This document shows positions 6,391 to 7,657 of a stretch of DNA of 7,657 bases, in pieces. The stretch is from Candidatus Saccharimonadota bacterium. GTDB taxonomy: Bacteria; Patescibacteriota; Saccharimonadia; Saccharimonadales; Saccharimonadaceae. The notes below the pieces were generated by a model. It was not told the origin of the DNA. It was given only the letters and a program-made list of their open reading frames with translations, and searched no databases. Location of the stretch: positions 1-7,657 of the forward strand of contig CAJPSU010000031.1 of assembly GCA_905373345.1 (NCBI GenBank), in the 5' to 3' direction. The number at the start of each line of letters is the position of its first letter. The stretch's first letter is position 1. The translations under genes were made by a program, and so were the position numbers.

Positions 6391-7209
6391 CTAAATATCC
6401 TCCGCAAAAAACTTTGATTTCTTTGAGAAATACCACACACCAACTGCAACCATCAGTAGAATAATAAATCCTGGAATCGCCAATCGCCAATCGTGTATCA
6501 AATCAGTCATTCTCACGATTGAGGCGTCTTGACTAATCATCGCATAGCGCGCATCCTGAATAATTTGCGCTACTGGATTGATAAACAAAATTTCAGCAGC
6601 TTTTTGACTACGCTCCATCACCATAGTTAACGGATAAATAATTGGTGTAGCATAAAATGCCGCTTGCAGAAAAATTTCCCAGATATAGCCAGTGTCGCGA
6701 AACTTAACATTTAGCGCCGACAGTAACATAGCGATACCTAGAGCAAAAACATATAGTTCCAAAACTAGCGGAATCATCCATAAAATATGCCAGGTGAAGT
6801 CCACACCGTTAATCAACGCAAACAATATAACCACCAGAAGATTAATTCCTAGGTTAATCAACGACGAAATTGTACCAGAAATAACGATGATATATTTTGG
6901 AAAGTTCAATTTACGTATGAGGTCGCCACGATTGACGATTGACCCCAAACCGTTACTGGTAGCCTCTGTAAAAAACGACCACAATACTACACCAAGCAGT
7001 AAGGTCACAGCAAAATGCGGCACGCCGCGATCCATTTGTAGAACATAGACAAAAACTACATACAAAATCGCGAACAAAAATAGAGGTTTCAAAACACTCC
7101 AAATATAGCCAAGTACAGAACCCTGATACCTTAGTTTAAAATCAGTTACTACTAGTTCCCGCAAAAGAATTCGATTCTTCCGATCTAACAGACCAACTCC
7201 TTTTTTCAT
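6391..7209 (-). CDS. wzm: Polysaccharide ABC exporter permease (ABC-2 type)
   Basis: The product has 272 residues, a usual length for Wzm/TagG permeases. The N-terminal amphipathic stretch LLRELVVTDFKLRYQGSVLG (15-34) is the hallmark interface helix of this family. Further family features are RKLNFPKY (99-106), NVKFRDTGYIWEIFLQ (167-182) with ATPIIYP (187-193), and NPVAQIIQDAR (211-221). About six membrane segments lie near 36-57, 66-82, 106-134, 141-165, 177-195 and 243-261. It forms the channel of the lipid-linked polysaccharide exporter with the ATPase encoded immediately downstream. The ATG at 7209 has no Shine-Dalgarno but a TATAAT 7 nt upstream, consistent with a leaderless mRNA. The TagG family shares this fold; the partner ATPase carrying a Wzt-type domain favours a polysaccharide exporter. 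Confidence 0.9.
   Translation of the reverse strand: MKKGVGLLDRKNRILLRELVVTDFKLRYQGSVLGYIWSVLKPLFLFAILYVVFVYVLQMDRGVPHFAVTLLLGVVLWSFFTEATSNGLGSIVNRGDLIRKLNFPKYIIVISGTISSLINLGINLLVVILFALINGVDFTWHILWMIPLVLELYVFALGIAMLLSALNVKFRDTGYIWEIFLQAAFYATPIIYPLTMVMERSQKAAEILFINPVAQIIQDARYAMISQDASIVRMTDLIHDWRLAIPGFIILLMVAVGVWYFSKKSKFFAEDI
6398..6403 (-). promoter_or_regulatory. Strong Shine-Dalgarno GGAGGA for the exporter ATPase
   Basis: On the minus strand GGAGGA ends 7 nt before the ATG at 6390. It lies in the last codons of the permease gene, and the permease stop is directly against the ATPase start. It confirms this start and shows that the organism uses canonical 16S pairing for internal genes. Confidence 0.85.
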
Positions 7210-7231
7210 GTACTATATTATAGAGTATAAT
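7203..7231 (+). promoter_or_regulatory. Leaderless promoter for the glycosyltransferase at 7239
   Basis: A perfect -10 TATAAT (7226-7231) ends 7 nt before the ATG at 7239. TTTTCA at 7203-7208 matches TTGACA at four of six positions with the optimal 17-bp spacer, and overlaps the start codon of the divergent permease gene. No Shine-Dalgarno precedes the ATG, so the mRNA should begin at or next to the A of the start codon. Confidence 0.65.
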
Positions 7232-7245
7232 TGATAATATGAACA
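7217..7245 (-). promoter_or_regulatory. Leaderless promoter for the exporter operon
   Basis: On the minus strand a perfect TATAAT (7222-7217) ends 7 nt before the ATG at 7209. The -35 at a 17-bp spacer is weak (TGTTCA, three of six) and lies in the first codons of the divergent glycosyltransferase. Only 3 bp separate this -10 from the opposing one, so the two promoters overlap fully. Confidence 0.6.
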
Positions 7246-7657
7246 GGCTTGCTATCATAGTCCTAAATTGGAACGGCGCCGATGACGCGCTGAATTGTGT
7301 TGAGTCGCTGCAACAGCAGACTCTACGACCAGAGATAATTATTGTTGATAATAACTCAAGTGATGATTCGGTTGAGCGGTTTGAAGACCACGTCAAATCT
7401 CAGAAGAAAGATGCGCCAATTTTAATTAAAAATAGCCAAAACCTTGGTTTTGCTGGCGGTATTAATACCGGACTAGTTCATGCACGCAAACAAGGTTTTG
7501 AGTATATTGGCGTACTTAATCCTGACGCGATTGCCGACAAAAAATGGTGCCGCGCCCTCGTCGATGAGCTTTCTGCACACCTGGATTGCGGTATCGCAAC
7601 CGGCATCATGCAGCGACGCGACGGCAAAACGCTTGATACAACTGGCGATTTTTATAC
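7239..7657 (+). CDS. GT2-family glycosyltransferase, 3' end beyond the window
   Basis: The frame from the ATG at 7239 stays open to the window end, giving 139 codons and two bases. Motifs of a GT2 glycosyltransferase appear in order: the first strand LAIIVLNWNG (4-13), VDNNSSDDS (36-44), NLGFAGGINTGL (68-79) and the metal-binding LNPDA (93-97). The NLGFAGG...NPDA form is common in rhamnosyltransferase-like GT2 proteins (WbbL/RfbF type), though specificity is not proven. The acceptor-binding half is missing because the window ends. It diverges from the exporter operon across 29 bp and probably contributes to the same glycan. It is visibly more GC-rich than the other genes: positions 7261-7657 contain 183 G or C out of 397 (46 %). 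Confidence 0.88.
   Translation, partial: MNRLAIIVLNWNGADDALNCVESLQQQTLRPEIIIVDNNSSDDSVERFEDHVKSQKKDAPILIKNSQNLGFAGGINTGLVHARKQGFEYIGVLNPDAIADKKWCRALVDELSAHLDCGIATGIMQRRDGKTLDTTGDFY

Noticed and set aside
6692..7048. Plus-strand open frame of 118 codons
   Set aside because: It is antisense to the permease. Its long runs of polar residues have no hydrophobic core, and the permease motifs on the other strand are intact.
7142..7396. Minus-strand open frame of 84 codons across the divergent gap
   Set aside because: It overlaps the starts of two genes with clear family motifs and good promoters, and is cysteine- and serine-rich without a domain.
146..7657. Recoded UGA, as in SR1/Gracilibacteria
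   Set aside because: All genes read through with the standard code, tryptophan and glycine use normal codons, and UGA ends the first complete gene.
1..7657. CRISPR array, insertion sequence, tRNA or riboswitch
   Set aside because: No direct repeats with regular spacers, transposase motifs, cloverleaf-type sequences or long structured leaders were found. Intergenic spaces are 145 bp or less.

Overview
The window looks like part of a surface-glycan and cell-envelope locus of an AT-rich bacterium, most likely Candidatus Saccharibacteria (TM7, Patescibacteria/CPR). This rests on three things. The large secreted protein belongs to a lysozyme-like family I know from Actinobacteria and Saccharibacteria. 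The genes are AT-rich (about 37-46 % GC in hand-counted lines), which is unlike most Actinobacteria. Gaps are very short, and several genes appear to start leaderless. UGA is used as a stop and no in-frame UGA is read through, so the altered code of SR1/Gracilibacteria is not indicated. The assignment is inference.

Layout. Positions 1-98 (+) probably hold the 3' end of a hydrophobic protein; two frames compete. Positions 146-2955 (+) hold two overlapping genes: a small membrane-anchored protein with an extracytoplasmic beta-rich domain, then a 753-residue secreted protein with a lysozyme-like N-terminal domain and about nine degenerate ~57-residue repeats. Positions 2989-5180 (+) hold a two-gene glycosyltransferase operon: a GT2 enzyme and a WsaF-like rhamnosyltransferase-type enzyme. 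Positions 7209-5215 (-) hold a polysaccharide ABC exporter, permease (Wzm type) then ATPase with a C-terminal glycan-recognition-type domain (Wzt type). The exporter converges on the glycosyltransferase operon across a 34-bp gap. At 7239 a further GT2 glycosyltransferase starts on + and runs off the window. It diverges from the exporter across only 29 bp.

How the genes may work together: the glycosyltransferases would build a polymer on a lipid carrier at the inner face of the membrane, possibly rhamnose-containing because of the WsaF-like enzyme, and the Wzm/Wzt pair would export it. The secreted lysozyme-like repeat protein and its membrane-anchored partner would act outside the membrane, on peptidoglycan or at the surface. 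No nucleotide-sugar synthesis genes are present, so the sugar is not proven.

Expression signals follow a clear pattern. Three genes that begin transcription units (2989 +, 7209 -, 7239 +) have a TATAAT/TATACT box exactly 7 nt before the ATG and no Shine-Dalgarno, as expected for leaderless mRNAs. Three downstream genes (694, 3834, 6390 -) have a Shine-Dalgarno 7 nt before the ATG. The gene at 146 is intermediate. No tRNA, rRNA, CRISPR array, insertion sequence or riboswitch was seen, and no gene-free stretch exceeds 145 bases.
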